A stretch of DNA of 64,000 nt. Source: Leucobacter sp. 7(1) (GTDB lineage: Bacteria; Actinomycetota; Actinomycetes; Actinomycetales; Microbacteriaceae). Positions 17,325 through 25,794 of this stretch are shown piece by piece (within the stretch, counting starts at the first letter, position 1; the number at the start of each line of letters is the position of its first letter). The position numbers were made by a program, and so were the translations under genes. The notes beneath the pieces are model-generated. The model ran no database searches and was not told the origin of the DNA. It worked only from the letters and a program-made list of their open reading frames with translations. The stretch spans positions 27,703 to 91,702 of the forward strand of contig NZ_FUID01000023.1 in NCBI RefSeq assembly GCF_900163635.1, in the 5' to 3' direction.

Positions 17325-18701
17325 TCAGCTGCGACTCGGCCCGACCCCCGCAGCGCTCACGGCGAGTGCGGCCGCTCGTTCCCCCATACGAATGGCGCCG
17401 TCGATGTGGGTGTACCCCAGTCCCGCGATGTCAGAGCACGCGAAGTGGATGGGCCCCACCGAGGATCGCACCAACTCTGCGTAGCGCGTAATGGCTCCGA
17501 TGCTGAAGCTCGTGCCGTACGCACCTCGGGTGTACTCCTCATTGATCCAATCACTCTCGTAATAAAACGCGGGCTCCAACGCTTCCGCCCCAAAATACGA
17601 TGAGATGGATCCTAGGATCGCCTGTCGCCGTTCATTCTCGCCGAGCGCGTACATCGCGTCTGCCTGCCGGTCCGACACAAACCCGACGAGCGTGCCACCC
17701 GGATAATCAGGTGCCGTGTTGTCGTAGGTTTCGTGCACGATCTCAGACGGCCCATACGTAGTCCCCGACAACCCCTGCTTTCGCCAAAAGGGCGCGTCAT
17801 AGAACGCGTGCACTTTGATGACGTTGCCCATGGAGAAATGTTGGAACATCTGCTGCTTCTTCGGGGGAAGCGGGGGCGTGAACTCGATTCGGGAGACCAG
17901 ATGAGGGCCGAGCGCAACGATGACTTCGCGGGCTCGCACGCTCAACCCGTCGGCTTCGACGCGCACGCTGTCACCGTCAACGGCGACACTTCGCACATCC
18001 GTTTCAAGGTGAATCCGTTCAGCACCAATCTCTTGAGCCAGTCGTTCAGGCACGCGATGCATCCCGCCGAGCACACGTTCGTTCAACACTAGGTCCAGAT
18101 CGGCGAGGTCTCGGAATCCTCCGGCACTCGCGGCCATCACGAGCGCCGCCAGAAGAGAGAAGTGCGCTGCGGGCTTAGTGAGCATGCCACCCGCAACGAA
18201 GGGCGAGACGAAATCGATCGCCTCAGCGTTCGGGGTCTGAGATTCCAGCCACCCACCGAATGACACGGCATCAAGTTCTTCCGCCCGGGGGTGGGACCAC
18301 GGCTCGAGCGGATCAACCTCCTGCGAAAGCTCCTCCAGCGCATCAATCAGGCGCTCAATCTCACCGAGAGTCTCCTCAGCAAGTGGTGGCAGTTCCGTGG
18401 CATGGCGTACAAGCTGCCCCTGCCCGTTCACGTAGAGATCGTCTCCTTCTCGGTACCTCGGGTACTTTTCAAGGCCGAGTTCCTCGATCAGATTCAAGAG
18501 GCGCTCCTGATCCGGTGCGATCCACTGCCCACCGACCTCAATGAGGAACCCATTGCTGAGATCGGATTTCACCCGCCCGCCCACACGGTCCCGCGCTTCA
18601 AGTACCACTACTTCCCGATCAGCTTGCCGCAGACGATACGCGGCGCTCAGCCCGGCGACGCCTGATCCGATCACCACGACATCGGTGTCAATGTGTTTCA
18701 T
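17325..18701 (-). CDS. Flavin-containing monoamine oxidase
   Basis: A 458-residue FAD-dependent amine oxidase. The N-terminal dinucleotide fold is VVVIGSGVAGLSAAYRL with VVLEARDRVGGRV, followed by GGQWI; the C-terminal FAD/substrate segment is YTHIDGAIRMGERAA. The enzyme oxidises a primary or secondary amine to an aldehyde, releasing ammonia and hydrogen peroxide; putrescine or a biogenic amine is the likely class of substrate. There is no signal peptide, so it is cytoplasmic. GGAGG lies nine bases before the ATG. It is divergent from a TetR gene whose putative operator lies between them. Confidence 0.9.
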   Translation of the reverse strand: MKHIDTDVVVIGSGVAGLSAAYRLRQADREVVVLEARDRVGGRVKSDLSNGFLIEVGGQWIAPDQERLLNLIEELGLEKYPRYREGDDLYVNGQGQLVRHATELPPLAEETLGEIERLIDALEELSQEVDPLEPWSHPRAEELDAVSFGGWLESQTPNAEAIDFVSPFVAGGMLTKPAAHFSLLAALVMAASAGGFRDLADLDLVLNERVLGGMHRVPERLAQEIGAERIHLETDVRSVAVDGDSVRVEADGLSVRAREVIVALGPHLVSRIEFTPPLPPKKQQMFQHFSMGNVIKVHAFYDAPFWRKQGLSGTTYGPSEIVHETYDNTAPDYPGGTLVGFVSDRQADAMYALGENERRQAILGSISSYFGAEALEPAFYYESDWINEEYTRGAYGTSFSIGAITRYAELVRSSVGPIHFACSDIAGLGYTHIDGAIRMGERAAALAVSAAGVGPSRS

Positions 18702-18823
18702 GGGGTTGCCTCCGTTGGCTCTGTAGATCGCGCAGATGCGCTGGGCAGAAGTCTGGCTCGCCCACGCCGAAACGCGCCCGGTTTTGCGTGTCTTGTTTAT
18801 TTTCCGCGTTCTCTACCCAGATC

Positions 18824-18855
18824 CCTGATGGCAGATATAGCATCAGTCCATCAGG
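18824..18855. promoter_or_regulatory. Candidate TetR operator between amine oxidase and TetR genes
   Basis: CCTGATGG (18824-18831) and CCATCAGG (18848-18855) are perfect inverted repeats. A further CATCAG half-site at 18841-18846 pairs with CTGATG at 18825-18830. Three related half-sites in the 200-base divergent region are typical of a TetR-family operator. Confidence 0.6.
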
Positions 18856-18899
18856 CGACACGTACCCCGCAGGGTCAATGTTCATTAAAGGAGAACTGC

Positions 18900-19571
18900 T
18901 TGTCCATCGAGCCTGCGCGTCGCGGCCGCGGCCGCCCGCGTTCCCCAGTCCTCACGATGCCCCGAATCACCTCCGCGGCCTCCAGGCTCGTGCGAAGCCA
19001 GGGGCTCTCTGCGCTGACGATGCGCGCGCTGGCGACCCGACTCGGGGTATCGGTCGGGGCGCTCTACAATCACGTCCCTTCTCGCAGCGCGGTCCTAGCG
19101 CTGCTCCAGGAAGAAATCAGCACGCAGCTCAGCCTGTCCGGGTTCGGTACCTCGTCACTTCGAGAGGCCCTGGCGCAGTGGGCGGGGAGCTACCTCCGAT
19201 ATCTGCGGGCCAATCCGGCAATGGTCGAGGTGATCGTTGCCGTCCCGGTCTCCCATACGGTGCGCACTTCCCACATGTACCAACGAATTGTCGCGGCGTT
19301 TCGGGAAGCTGGCTGGTATGACCGAAGCGTGATCCCCTCGCTCAGCGCAATCGAGACATTCATTTTTGGCGCTGCCCTTGATTCCTCTGGGCCCGACAAC
19401 GTGTACGCCCCTGTTCCGAGCGGTGCAACCGCAGCGCTCAGCGACACCCACCGCGCGTTCTCCGAACTCCTCACCGAAACGGGTGCACGCGAACGTGATC
19501 TCGTCTTCCAGTTGGGCCTCGACGCGCTCCTCACCGGTCTACAGCATCGCTGGGGCGCGTACTCGGCGTAA
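18900..19571 (+). CDS. TetR-family transcriptional regulator
   Basis: A 223-residue TetR-type repressor with the N-terminal helix-turn-helix (RITSAASRLVRSQGLSALTM, RALATRLGVSVGALYNHVPS) after a short basic arm (RRGRGRPRSP), and an all-helical ligand domain. The start is TTG at 18900: AAAGGAG stands six bases before it, whereas the frame extends upstream to 18693 without any initiation signal. It is divergent from the amine oxidase and probably represses it until an amine or its aldehyde binds. The gene converges with the ABC transporter genes and ends in a long hairpin. Confidence 0.88.
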   Translation: MSIEPARRGRGRPRSPVLTMPRITSAASRLVRSQGLSALTMRALATRLGVSVGALYNHVPSRSAVLALLQEEISTQLSLSGFGTSSLREALAQWAGSYLRYLRANPAMVEVIVAVPVSHTVRTSHMYQRIVAAFREAGWYDRSVIPSLSAIETFIFGAALDSSGPDNVYAPVPSGATAALSDTHRAFSELLTETGARERDLVFQLGLDALLTGLQHRWGAYSA

Positions 19572-19576
19572 CTGCA

Positions 19577-19624
19577 GGCTTGCCCGCTCTGGGATGCATG
19601 TACGCATTCCAGAACGGGCAAGCT
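19577..19624. terminator. Long-armed hairpin at a convergent gene end
   Basis: Arms of 22 bases (19577-19598 and 19603-19624) with about four mismatches or wobbles and the loop TGTA. It lies between the convergent TetR and ABC ATPase genes and can act in both directions. Confidence 0.7.
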
Positions 19625-19649
19625 GGCCACACTCATCCTCAACGAACGG

Positions 19650-20447
19650 CTACTGCACGCTTTCCAGGAAGCTCCTTGTCCGCAGCCGCTGCGGATTGTC
19701 GAGCACCTCATGCGGTGGACCCGATTCCACGACAATCCCGCCGTCCATAAAGACGACCTGATCGGCAACGCCGCGAGCAAAACCAATCTCGTGTGTCACA
19801 ACGATCATCGTCATACCCTCACGCGCGAGTTCTCGCATCACGTCTAGTACGTCACCCACCAGTTCCGGATCGAGCGCCGATGTCGGCTCGTCAAACAGCA
19901 TGAGCTTCGGGTCCATCGCGAGCGCCCGGGCAATCGCAACTCTCTGTTGCTGCCCACCCGAGAGTTGCGCTGGATAGTGCTGAGCGAAATCCGCAAGCCC
20001 GACGCGATCGAGGAGCTCGACCGCACGTGCACGCGCTGCCGCACGCGGCTTTCCGCTCACCCCGATTGGTGCCTCCGAAATATTCTCCAGAGCCGTCAAA
20101 TGCGGGAAGAGGTTGAACTTCTGAAACACCATCCCGATACTTTGCCGCTGTTTCGCAATTTGACGGGGAGTCATCTCATGCGACTTGTTCCCGGACTGTC
20201 GGTACCCGATGAGTTCGCCGTCCACGATGATCCGTCCACCGTCAATGGTCTCCAAATGATTGATGCACCGGAGAAGCGTGGATTTCCCAGACCCGGAAGG
20301 CCCCAGCAACACGGTGACCGATCCTTCGGGCGCCCCCAGCGAAATGTTTCGCAGCACTTCATGAGCCCCATAGCTCTTCCGGACGCTGCGGATCTGCACC
20401 AAAGGATCGCCACTCACCACGTTCACAACCTCGTGTGTCTCGCTCAT
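19650..20447 (-). CDS. Polar amino acid ABC transporter ATP-binding protein
   Basis: A 265-residue ATPase of the GlnQ/HisP class. Motifs are Walker A GPSGSGKST, Q-loop VFQKFNLFPH, signature LSGGQQQRV, Walker B LMLFDEPTSALDP and the switch histidine in VTHEIGFA. It drives uptake by the permease encoded immediately upstream, whose last codons it overlaps. I favour ATG 20447 because GGAG stands seven bases before it; the ATG at 20453 is too close to that site. The N-terminal extension of about 15 residues is unusual but slight. Confidence 0.92.
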   Translation of the reverse strand: MSETHEVVNVVSGDPLVQIRSVRKSYGAHEVLRNISLGAPEGSVTVLLGPSGSGKSTLLRCINHLETIDGGRIIVDGELIGYRQSGNKSHEMTPRQIAKQRQSIGMVFQKFNLFPHLTALENISEAPIGVSGKPRAAARARAVELLDRVGLADFAQHYPAQLSGGQQQRVAIARALAMDPKLMLFDEPTSALDPELVGDVLDVMRELAREGMTMIVVTHEIGFARGVADQVVFMDGGIVVESGPPHEVLDNPQRLRTRSFLESVQ

Positions 20448-20449
20448 GG

Positions 20450-21436
20450 TCATTCTCCGATCACCTGCACTGCGTTCGTTGGAGGCGCGGGATCAGGCCC
20501 CGGCCTCCGCCGAGCGATGGCTCCTTGGAGCCGTTGGAAGGGCGTGGGAGGCAAGTTGCGTGAGGTGCCTCGACCAAAGCGACGCTCCAGGTAGTACTGC
20601 GGGATCGACAACACGCTGGTCATGAAGAGGTACCAGAGACTCACCACGATGAGCATCTCTACCTGCTTGAGGTTGTACGCAGCGATCATTGACGACTGTG
20701 TGTAGATCTCGAGCACAGCGATCACCGACAGCAACGATGTGTTCTTCAGCATCGAGATCAATTCATTGCCCATCGGAGGAATGATCACTCGCATTGCCTG
20801 CGGGAGCAGGACCCGCCGGAAGGTGTAAAGGGGTGACATCCCTAGGGAGTACGCAGCTTCGCGTTGCCCTTCATCCACCGAGATCATTCCTGCACGAACA
20901 ATCTCCGAGGAGTAGGCCGCCTGATTCAGCGTAAGCGCAAGTAGCCCCGCAATGAACGGAGTGATGAGTGTGTTGGTGTCAATGGACCAGAACACAACGT
21001 CAGTGAGCGGAATGCCCAAACGAATCCGATCGAACAAGAGGCCAAGATACCCCCACAGCACGATCTGGACCAGCAGGGGTGTCCCCCGGAACGCCCACAC
21101 ATAGAACCAGGCGACGCTGGAGAGCACCGGATTCGACGACAGCCGCATCGCGGCCACCAGAATGGCGAGCAGCGTCGATACCACCATGGAAATGACTGTG
21201 ATCAGGATGGTGAGCAGGGCTCCCTCAACGATCCGAGGGTCGAAGACAAACTCGCCCACCACTCCGAAATCCAGGTTCGGGTTGGTCACCACAATAGTGA
21301 CGAACCACACCAGGAGCAGGATCACCACTGCGGCACTGATCCATCGCCACGGGCGCCTGAGCGGAATGGCGTCGACATCGTCCTGCGTGGACATTGTTTG
21401 CGCGCCAGGGCTGGAGTGCCGGTCAACCATAGTCAC
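20450..21436 (-). CDS. Polar amino acid ABC transporter permease
   Basis: A 328-residue HisM/GlnP-type permease. A cytoplasmic N-terminal stretch leads to about five to six membrane segments; the segment FRGTPLLVQIVLWGYLGLLF and the ATPase-contact loop GQREAAYSLGMSPLYTFRRV followed by LLPQAMRVIIPPMGNE mark the family. One permease gene only is present, so the channel is probably a homodimer. It starts at GTG 21436, overlapping the stop of the binding-protein gene (GTGA). The hydrophilic C terminus (RRPGPDPAPP) is longer than usual. Confidence 0.92.
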   Translation of the reverse strand: MTMVDRHSSPGAQTMSTQDDVDAIPLRRPWRWISAAVVILLLVWFVTIVVTNPNLDFGVVGEFVFDPRIVEGALLTILITVISMVVSTLLAILVAAMRLSSNPVLSSVAWFYVWAFRGTPLLVQIVLWGYLGLLFDRIRLGIPLTDVVFWSIDTNTLITPFIAGLLALTLNQAAYSSEIVRAGMISVDEGQREAAYSLGMSPLYTFRRVLLPQAMRVIIPPMGNELISMLKNTSLLSVIAVLEIYTQSSMIAAYNLKQVEMLIVVSLWYLFMTSVLSIPQYYLERRFGRGTSRNLPPTPFQRLQGAIARRRPGPDPAPPTNAVQVIGE

Positions 21437-22362
21437 GAGGTTGCCGTCCCTTGATTCACCTGTGCCTCTTCGACGCCGTAGTCCTGGATGTCGTATCGCG
21501 AGGTGAGCTTCTCGTAGCTGCCTTCTTCGATCAGGGACTCAAGCGCCGCACGTACCGCTTCAACCAGTTCCGTGCGGTCCTTCAGGATTCCAATTCCGCT
21601 GTACACCGGATCGAAGCCGCGTGGGTTCTCAGCGTCCTGAACGATATCAAACGTCGCGCCGTCGTCCGTCGTCTCTGCGATGTACCGTGCTGGAATGGCA
21701 TCGGCAACGTACGCGCTGCTCTTGCCTGCACGCAAGGCCGTGACCGCGTCAAGATCGGCTGGCAACTCCATCACGTTCACACCACAGTCCATGGCGCGCA
21801 GCAGATCCCCCTGCACGGTCGCCTTCTGTACCGAGACGGTCTTTCCACACAGATCGCTCTGAGTATTGATGGAGTCCGGGTTCCCGGCTTTCACGACAAT
21901 AGCGAAGCCCCCGTGCGTGTAGTTCACAAAGCTCAACGTCTTTTGCCGCTCAGGCGTATCGTTCATGCCCATCATGATCATGTCGTTCTTCCCTGCCTGC
22001 AACGACGCCACAGCGGTGTCGAACACGCCCTTGTTCAAGGAGATATCGAGGTCGAGCTTCTGGGCGATCAGGCGCCCCAACTCGGGATCAAACCCGATCT
22101 CTCGGTTGTTCTCACCGAACATCGACATGGGCGGGTACGGGATCTCCACGGTGACGTCGAGTTTGCCCTTCTCTGCGACATCGTCCGGGAGCAGAGCCAC
22201 GAGTTTCGGATCCGCCGTGGTCGTAATCTCGTCTCCAGCGGGCAAGTTTCGCTCGTTTGATGGCGTGGTGGTTGAAGCTTCGGCTCCCCCATTGGAGCAT
22301 CCGGCGAGCCCAAGTGTGATAGCAGCGAGGGCGGCGAGCATGATGAGAGGTGTTTTCTTCAT
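21433..22362 (-). CDS. Amino acid ABC transporter substrate-binding lipoprotein
   Basis: A 309-residue family 3 solute-binding protein (type II fold). It carries a lipoprotein signal peptide with lipobox LAGC (Cys at about 22) and binding-domain motifs VTVEIPYPPMSMFGENNREI, GFDPELGRLIAQKL and LQAGKNDMIMMGMNDTPERQ. It catches a polar amino acid or related compound outside the membrane for the two downstream gene products. The gene is first in its operon and divergent, by 110 bases, from the PucR-type regulator, the arrangement expected for a regulator and its transporter target. Confidence 0.92.
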   Translation of the reverse strand: MKKTPLIMLAALAAITLGLAGCSNGGAEASTTTPSNERNLPAGDEITTTADPKLVALLPDDVAEKGKLDVTVEIPYPPMSMFGENNREIGFDPELGRLIAQKLDLDISLNKGVFDTAVASLQAGKNDMIMMGMNDTPERQKTLSFVNYTHGGFAIVVKAGNPDSINTQSDLCGKTVSVQKATVQGDLLRAMDCGVNVMELPADLDAVTALRAGKSSAYVADAIPARYIAETTDDGATFDIVQDAENPRGFDPVYSGIGILKDRTELVEAVRAALESLIEEGSYEKLTSRYDIQDYGVEEAQVNQGTATS

Positions 22363-22454
22363 GGAGATCCTTCGTCGTTGGAGGATAGGTGCAGAGGGTG
22401 AAGAACTCTGTGGGGGCCACGATACGCGCGCGAATGCTTCCCTGGTTTGGAGTT

Positions 22455-22486
22455 TCCGAATAAGTTTGGGGAATGGAGTATTCGGA
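22455..22486. promoter_or_regulatory. Inverted repeat over the second PucR start codon (candidate operator)
   Basis: TCCGAATA (22455-22462) and TATTCGGA (22479-22486) are perfect 8-bp inverted repeats separated by 16 bases and spanning the start codon at 22473. A TTGGAG half-site just upstream (22447-22452) is shared with the first PucR gene. Confidence 0.5.
22461..22466 (+). promoter_or_regulatory. -10 box TAAGTT of a leaderless PucR gene
   Basis: TAAGTT ends six bases before ATG 22473; no ribosome site is present. Confidence 0.5.
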
Positions 22487-24077
22487 TTCTCTAGTTCGGG
22501 GCACTGATGGGGTTGAACTGAGTACGTTGCTCACAGAACTTGGTTCTCAGACGGCGCGGCTTCTCGGGACGATCGCAGCCACGGTCGTCGTCCGAGGAAT
22601 TGAGTACTACGACGCTCTTGACGACCTCCCAGCTGCCCCAGGCCTCATTCTCCTTGCACCGTCCATCGCAGGAATCGAGGGAGCAGGGTTTGACGAGCTC
22701 ACCATGCAAGCCTCACGGCTGGGATTTGCTGCGGTCGCGGTGAAGTGCAAGGAAGCGGACTCAGCCCGACTTGCAGGAATATCGTCCGCGAACCAGGTCC
22801 CGCTAATTCGCGTCGCAGATCACGTCAGTTGGCGACACTTTGAAGCGCTCCTGGCACGCGCCATTGGAGACAGGGAACACGGCGAGCAGGTCCAGGCTGA
22901 GCCGGGTTCTGAGCTGCTCTTCACCCTCACCAACCAGTTGGCAAGTTTCTTCGGTGGCTCGGTGGTAATCGAGGATCTGGAGCGGCGGGTGATTGCTTAT
23001 TCCTCGGTGCCTGGGCAGCTCATTGACCGGCTCCGCACACAGGGAATTCTCGCGCGACGAGTGCCCGACTACCCGTTCAACGACGACGAATACCGCATGC
23101 TACTCCGTTCTGAATCAGCGCTCAAGTTTCCGCGCATCGGCGACGAAGAGCCTCGCGTTGCTTGCGCAATCCGGGCCGGCTCCCTTCCGCTCGGAAGCAT
23201 CTGGGCGATCGACGCCTCAGGAGAATCCCCGATCACAGCTGAACAGGACGAACAAATACGAGCTGGCGCAGCAGTTGCCGCGGCGCAGATGATGGACGCA
23301 CTTCGCATCCACAAGTCACGTCAGCGCCCCAGAGAAGACCGCCTCCGAACTCTCTTGGAGGGGACCGAGATCGACGGAGCTGAACTCGCTGAACTGGGGA
23401 TTTCTGAAGAACGGGGTGGCGCGCTGTGTGCCTTTCAAGTCGGTAACAACGTCGAGCATTCAAGCACGGCCCAGCTGCGATCCGTCGTGCAGCGCCAACT
23501 CGCGCTGCATCGCCCAGAGGTCGTGACTGCAGAACGGTCAGGTCGCGTCTACGCACTTGTCGAACACGAAGCGACCAGCCCGATCGCAGATCTACTCCTC
23601 CCTATATTGCCCCTGGCAGACAGGCTCGTGGGGCCCGGCGTCCGAATCGCCGCTCCCGGACTCGCGCACCGCTCCGCTGAGGTTGCGCCACTCAAAGAAT
23701 TGGCCGATCGACTTTTCGACGCCGTTACAGACTCATCAGAAGCGCGTTTCCTCACCGTGGAGGAGTTCCGGCCTCAACTTATCTTCGCGCGCACCTCCGA
23801 GTTCTTCGCTGGCGAGCCGGAACTCCGCGCTCCGGGCGTGGAGCGCTTGATCCAAGACGAGCCTCGCGTCGCAGAAGCAGTTAGTGCGTGGCTCAGTTGT
23901 TTCGGCAACATTGCACGAACCGCCCGCATGCTCGATGTCCACGAAAACACAGTCCGCTATCGCATACGGCGCGCAAACGAGCATTTTGGGCTCAGTTTCA
24001 CGGATGTCGACGCGATGTTGGCACTCTGGCTCCAGATCCGAAGCACGCGTCCGCCGCAGAATCCACCTCAGGAATGA
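22473..24077 (+). CDS. PucR/CdaR-type transcriptional regulator, paralogue of the 12.6-kb gene
   Basis: A 534-residue regulator with the same three-part build as the protein at 12579-14267: N-terminal sensor (IEYYDALDDLPAAPGLILLA), central segment (VVIEDLERRVIAYSSVPGQL, VPDYPFNDDEYR) and C-terminal HTH (CFGNIARTARMLDVHENTVR, YRIRRANEHFG). Identity is high in the central block. It is divergent from the polar amino acid ABC transporter operon and very probably controls it, as PucR-type proteins often activate transport and use of nitrogen sources. The start is leaderless and lies inside a perfect dyad, suggesting autoregulation. Confidence 0.88.
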   Translation: MEYSDSLVRGTDGVELSTLLTELGSQTARLLGTIAATVVVRGIEYYDALDDLPAAPGLILLAPSIAGIEGAGFDELTMQASRLGFAAVAVKCKEADSARLAGISSANQVPLIRVADHVSWRHFEALLARAIGDREHGEQVQAEPGSELLFTLTNQLASFFGGSVVIEDLERRVIAYSSVPGQLIDRLRTQGILARRVPDYPFNDDEYRMLLRSESALKFPRIGDEEPRVACAIRAGSLPLGSIWAIDASGESPITAEQDEQIRAGAAVAAAQMMDALRIHKSRQRPREDRLRTLLEGTEIDGAELAELGISEERGGALCAFQVGNNVEHSSTAQLRSVVQRQLALHRPEVVTAERSGRVYALVEHEATSPIADLLLPILPLADRLVGPGVRIAAPGLAHRSAEVAPLKELADRLFDAVTDSSEARFLTVEEFRPQLIFARTSEFFAGEPELRAPGVERLIQDEPRVAEAVSAWLSCFGNIARTARMLDVHENTVRYRIRRANEHFGLSFTDVDAMLALWLQIRSTRPPQNPPQE

Positions 24078-24124
24078 GAGGTCCGGGGCGTCAATCTGGT
24101 GCACGCCGCGCTCACGCTTAGGGC

Positions 24125-24185
24125 GGAGATTCACGATCCGGCAAGAGATTCTGGCGCGATTTCGGCCAGTGGCGCGTGAATCTCC
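24125..24185. terminator. Nested hairpin after the second PucR gene
   Basis: An 11-bp perfect outer stem (GGAGATTCACG at 24125-24135 with 24175-24185) encloses an inner CTGGC/GCCAG stem (24151-24155 with 24165-24169). It lies in a 249-base convergent gap that also holds the hairpin at 24271. I see no gene in that gap. Confidence 0.6.
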
Positions 24186-24270
24186 TACGGTTTCCACGCG
24201 CGGCACCGAGGGGCTGAGCCGGAGAACGGCGGACTCCGGGAACCGAAAATGAGTGCCTGGCAGCCACAAG

Positions 24271-24307
24271 CAGTACGGCACCCCTCCAGCGGAGGGGTGC
24301 CGTACTG
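24271..24307. terminator. Hairpin at the end of the ferredoxin reductase gene
   Basis: A perfect 17-bp stem (24271-24287 with 24291-24307) with a three-base loop, 19 bases beyond the stop codon of the reductase gene on the minus strand. Confidence 0.85.
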
Positions 24308-24326
24308 GCAGAAGCAAAGTCCGCAG

Positions 24327-25700
24327 CTACTCGGCGCGGGAGATACGCGTCATCTCGTCACGGGGCACGACCTTGACTCGGGTACGCCCCTCCTCGGCAC
24401 CGAGCGCGAGCTCGTGTTCATCGAGGCGGTGCCAACCGTCGATCGTCGTGTAGGGCACATCGCGTTCGTGGAGCAGGGCCGGGATCGCCTCACTCTCGGC
24501 GACCTCAGGCTGCCACCAGCTTGCCTGATCCTCCATGAGGCACTCCAGCGTCTCCATCGCGTCGGACTTCGTGTGACCGATCAGGCCCACGGGACCCCGC
24601 TTGATCCAGCCTGTCGCGTAGATGCCAGGAATCTGGGCACCTTCGAGATCGAGCACGCGCCCCTGCGCGTTCGGGATGACGCCCTTGGCGTCGTCGAACG
24701 GAATCTCGTCGAGCGGCGACCCGAGGTAGCCAACGGCGCGGTAGAGCGCCTGCATCGGGATGACCTCGAACTCGCCGGTGTCGATCACGCCGCCCTCGCC
24801 GTCGGGTGCCGTGCGCTCGATCTTCAGTCCAGCCACCCGACCGTCCTCAACGACGACCTCGACGGGCTTCGACCAGAAGTGCATGTGCAGGCGGCGGGAC
24901 GCGCGCTCGCCGCTCGCCTCACGCTCAACCTGCTCAGCTCGCCACTTGTCCATGATCCGAGTGATCACTGTGATCTGCTTGTTCTTCGCGAGCACCTCGT
25001 CGGCGTAGGCGTCCTCGCGATCAAAGTCGCGCTCATCGACGATCATGTCCACATCGCGGACCTCGCCAAGCTCGCGCAGCTCAAGCGGCGTGAACTTCAC
25101 GTATTTCGGGCCGCGGCGGCCAAACAGGTGCAGCTCCTGAATCGGGTTATTCTTGAGGCCCTCGTAGACGTTCTGCGGGATCTCGGTGGGCAGCAGGTCG
25201 TCGGCGTGCTTGATGAGCATGCGCGACACGTCGAGCGCGACGTTACCGTTCCCGATCACGCCAACGCTCTCAGCCTCGAGCGGCCAGGTGCGCGGCACGT
25301 CGGGGTGACCGTCGAACCAGCTGACGTAGTCCGCCGCACCGTAGGACGCTTCCGCGTCGATGCCGGGGATGTTCAGGTTTGCGTCACGGATCGCGCCCGT
25401 GGAGAAGATCACGGCGTTGTAATGGCGCTTCAGATCCTCCAGGGTGATGTCGCGGCCGTAGCGGACGTTGCCGAAGTAGCGAATCTGACCGCTGTCCAGC
25501 ACATCACGGAGTGCAGTGATGATGCCCTTAATGCGCGGGTGATCCGGCGAGACACCGTAACGAACAAGCCCGTACGGTGCGGGGAGCTGCTCAAAGAGGT
25601 CAATCTCGACCTCGAAGTCGCGTTCGGCTTTCAACAGCAAATCAGCCGCGTAGATCCCCGCGGGACCAGCCCCGACAATTGCCAGTCGCATCTTGCTCAT
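24327..25700 (-). CDS. Ferredoxin/flavodoxin-NADP+ reductase, FprA type
   Basis: A 457-residue flavoprotein of the adrenodoxin-reductase-like FprA family. The FAD fold is RLAIVGAGPAGIYAADLLL, the NADP fold is VGVIGNGNVALDVSRML, and YGLVRYGVSPDHP, FSTGAIRD and IYATGWIKRGP complete the family pattern. It passes electrons between NADPH and ferredoxins in the cytosol. AGGAG precedes the ATG by four bases. The gene stands alone, 94 bases after the polyprenyl synthase gene, with a hairpin in the gap, and carries its own hairpin terminator. Confidence 0.92.
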   Translation of the reverse strand: MSKMRLAIVGAGPAGIYAADLLLKAERDFEVEIDLFEQLPAPYGLVRYGVSPDHPRIKGIITALRDVLDSGQIRYFGNVRYGRDITLEDLKRHYNAVIFSTGAIRDANLNIPGIDAEASYGAADYVSWFDGHPDVPRTWPLEAESVGVIGNGNVALDVSRMLIKHADDLLPTEIPQNVYEGLKNNPIQELHLFGRRGPKYVKFTPLELRELGEVRDVDMIVDERDFDREDAYADEVLAKNKQITVITRIMDKWRAEQVEREASGERASRRLHMHFWSKPVEVVVEDGRVAGLKIERTAPDGEGGVIDTGEFEVIPMQALYRAVGYLGSPLDEIPFDDAKGVIPNAQGRVLDLEGAQIPGIYATGWIKRGPVGLIGHTKSDAMETLECLMEDQASWWQPEVAESEAIPALLHERDVPYTTIDGWHRLDEHELALGAEEGRTRVKVVPRDEMTRISRAE

Positions 25701-25759
25701 CGCACTCCTATGGTTCAGTCATGCCGCAGCCGGTATCATCCGCGCGGCCCGTCAAAATG

Positions 25760-25785
25760 CCGATCCCGCGCGTGCTGGTGCGGGA
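25760..25785 (-). terminator. Hairpin after the polyprenyl synthase gene
   Basis: An 8-bp stem GATCCCGC/GCGGGATC (25760-25767 with 25778-25785) and a 10-base loop, about 10 bases after the polyprenyl synthase stop. Confidence 0.55.
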
Positions 25786-25794
25786 TCAGCGAGC

